NCBI GenBank assembly: GCA_905221605.1
Contig: CAJNDS010002001.1
Coordinates: 861,001-925,000, forward strand
Direction: 5' to 3'
Length of the DNA stretch: 64,000 nt
Source of the DNA: Symbiodinium natans
Lineage: Eukaryota > Sar > Dinophyceae > Suessiales > Symbiodiniaceae
Positions within the stretch are counted from its first letter, which is position 1; every line of letters starts with the position of its first letter. The notes beneath the pieces are model-generated. The model made no database searches. It was not told the origin of the DNA and saw only the letters and a list, made by a program, of their open reading frames with translations. The translations under genes were made by a program, and so were the position numbers. Below, in pieces: positions 62,997 through 64,000 of the stretch.

Positions 62997-63591
62997 CTGG
63001 GCTTTTTGCAGGAGGTGTTGGAATCTCTGGATCAAGACAAACCTCGCGAGAACAGATCGGAAATTAAAGGCCTTTTGCACCTCATCTCTGTACCTGGAAT
63101 CCTAAAGTCCTATACATCCCGAAACCTCAAAGCCCGCTCAAGAGCATCCGAAGGGGCCCTGTGGGGCAGTAGCGCACGATCCACGCGAGGCGCCTCTTCG
63201 TGCTTCGGTTCGCCTCAAACTTTATGATTCCAAGAAGCCTAGAGCTTGGGTTCATGGCCCTTTGCGTCCGATATACCCGGCATAGAGAAGCCGGACACCT
63301 CACTCCATACCCAAGACTCTTCCAAGATCAGCCTGAACTTCCGAGCCTCCAATGCCTTCACCCAGTGTTAGGCTACTGCTTACAAAAAGCTACATGCCCT
63401 CTTAAACACTCAAAAAACTGAAGCCGATGCCTCGGATCGGTGGATGGTGAAGGCGGAGTGGAACTCTGCCTCACCACGGCAGATCTCCACCTTCGGATTG
63501 TTTAAAGGCTTTGGATATCTTGGCTTATCTTTGGTTGTCCTGGGTGGTCTTGTAAGGGCGGGTTTACGTGGCTGCTAGTTATGGCCCCCAC
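62997..63591. other. No supported gene
   Basis: Nothing I can support. Confidence 0.4.
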
Positions 63592-63690
63592 CTTGCGCCG
63601 CTTCGCGGTGTTGAGGCGCGTCGAGTCCAGGGAAAGGTTGAAGTTGTCGAACCCGGCCGTGCTACCTCGCAGGGCTTCCGGACACTTCTG
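63592..63690 (-). CDS. Candidate internal exon
   Basis: Minus strand, donor GTGGGG. It encodes CPEALRGSTAGFDNFNLSLD then STRLNTAKRRK, nearly all third bases G or C. The acceptor is uncertain; several AG lie between 63660 and 63695. It could be upstream of the gene at 62.3-63.0 kb. Confidence 0.38.
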
Positions 63691-64000
63691 GAGGGCTCCG
63701 AACACTCCAGGAGGGCTCTGGCGGAATCACATTGCAGTCATTTGTAGCCATATTGTGATCAACCCACACCCGCAAGACTCCGTAAACATCTCAAGAGGCT
63801 CAGAAGCCTCCCGCATCGAGGATGAAGGAGGCGGGCACATTCTGGCCGCGGCTTTCCGGCTGGGCCGAGAAGGGCAAGACCTGCCCCATTTGGGTTGGGG
63901 GGTTTTGGGGCTCATGGTAAACCCTACAACCTCTGAATGCCTACATCCTAAAGCCTTTCTTAAGCCTTCAAGCCCTCAACGTTACGTTGCCAAATTCTGG
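63691..64000. other. No firm gene
   Basis: The minus strand at 63790-63890 is open in two frames (one reads VLPFSAQPESRGQNVPASFI). Undecided. Confidence 0.3.

Noticed and set aside
1-64000. tRNA, rRNA or snRNA genes
   Set aside because: I looked for cloverleaf-like and conserved rRNA stretches and recognised none. A covariance-model scan would be needed to exclude them.

Overview
The window reads as nuclear DNA of a dinoflagellate, closest in style to Symbiodiniaceae, Polarella or Prorocentrum. The evidence is: about a dozen interstitial plant-type telomeric arrays (TTTAGGG/CCCTAAA); a Ty1/copia element of the very large single-ORF kind; a short terminal-inverted-repeat element that I recognise from Symbiodiniaceae; and intron-rich, GC-rich coding scattered as exons of about 60-350 bp between long stretches of repeats. 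I see no bacterial operon, no tRNA or rRNA gene, and no CRISPR array.

The one complete unit is a copia retrotransposon on the minus strand (3692-12371). It has two 179-bp LTRs that look identical by eye, a perfect 5-bp target duplication (CTTTT), and one uninterrupted 2771-codon gag-pol frame. That frame starts 22 nt after the 5' LTR and ends inside the 3' LTR. Besides Gag, protease, integrase (DD35E), reverse transcriptase (VDD) and RNase H, it carries extra modules between protease and integrase. These are a 2-oxoglutarate/Fe(II)-dioxygenase-like domain, a hydrophobic segment, and a degenerate Rossmann methyltransferase-like domain. In the +1 frame, fully inside the polyprotein gene (8498-9253), lies a second open frame encoding a topoisomerase-type C4 zinc ribbon. 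There the polyprotein frame reads as low-complexity sequence. This is the most unusual signal in the window.

The rest is an exon landscape, mostly minus strand. Where consecutive exons agree in splice phase I give partial gene models. They are an RRM RNA-binding protein (17.3-17.7 kb), an unknown gene at 18.7-19.0 kb, an unknown gene at 25.5-26.2 kb, a HEAT-repeat transport-receptor-like gene (30.9-33.0 kb), an unknown Pro-rich protein (45.3-46.2 kb), and an unknown gene at 62.3-63.0 kb. A 416-432 bp tandem repeat at 47.8-49.2 kb duplicates an exon. Single exon candidates elsewhere rest only on codon-like composition plus AG/GT borders, so their confidence is low.

Repeats dominate the remainder: a 68-bp minisatellite of about 39 copies (51.4-54.1 kb), a minisatellite with a 254-bp higher-order period (20.9-22.05 kb), a decayed minisatellite (17.9-18.5 kb), CAG, GA and ATC microsatellites, homopolymer G/C runs and telomere-like arrays. 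Several telomeric arrays lie within about 50 bp of exon edges. Exon borders were placed by eye and are approximate.
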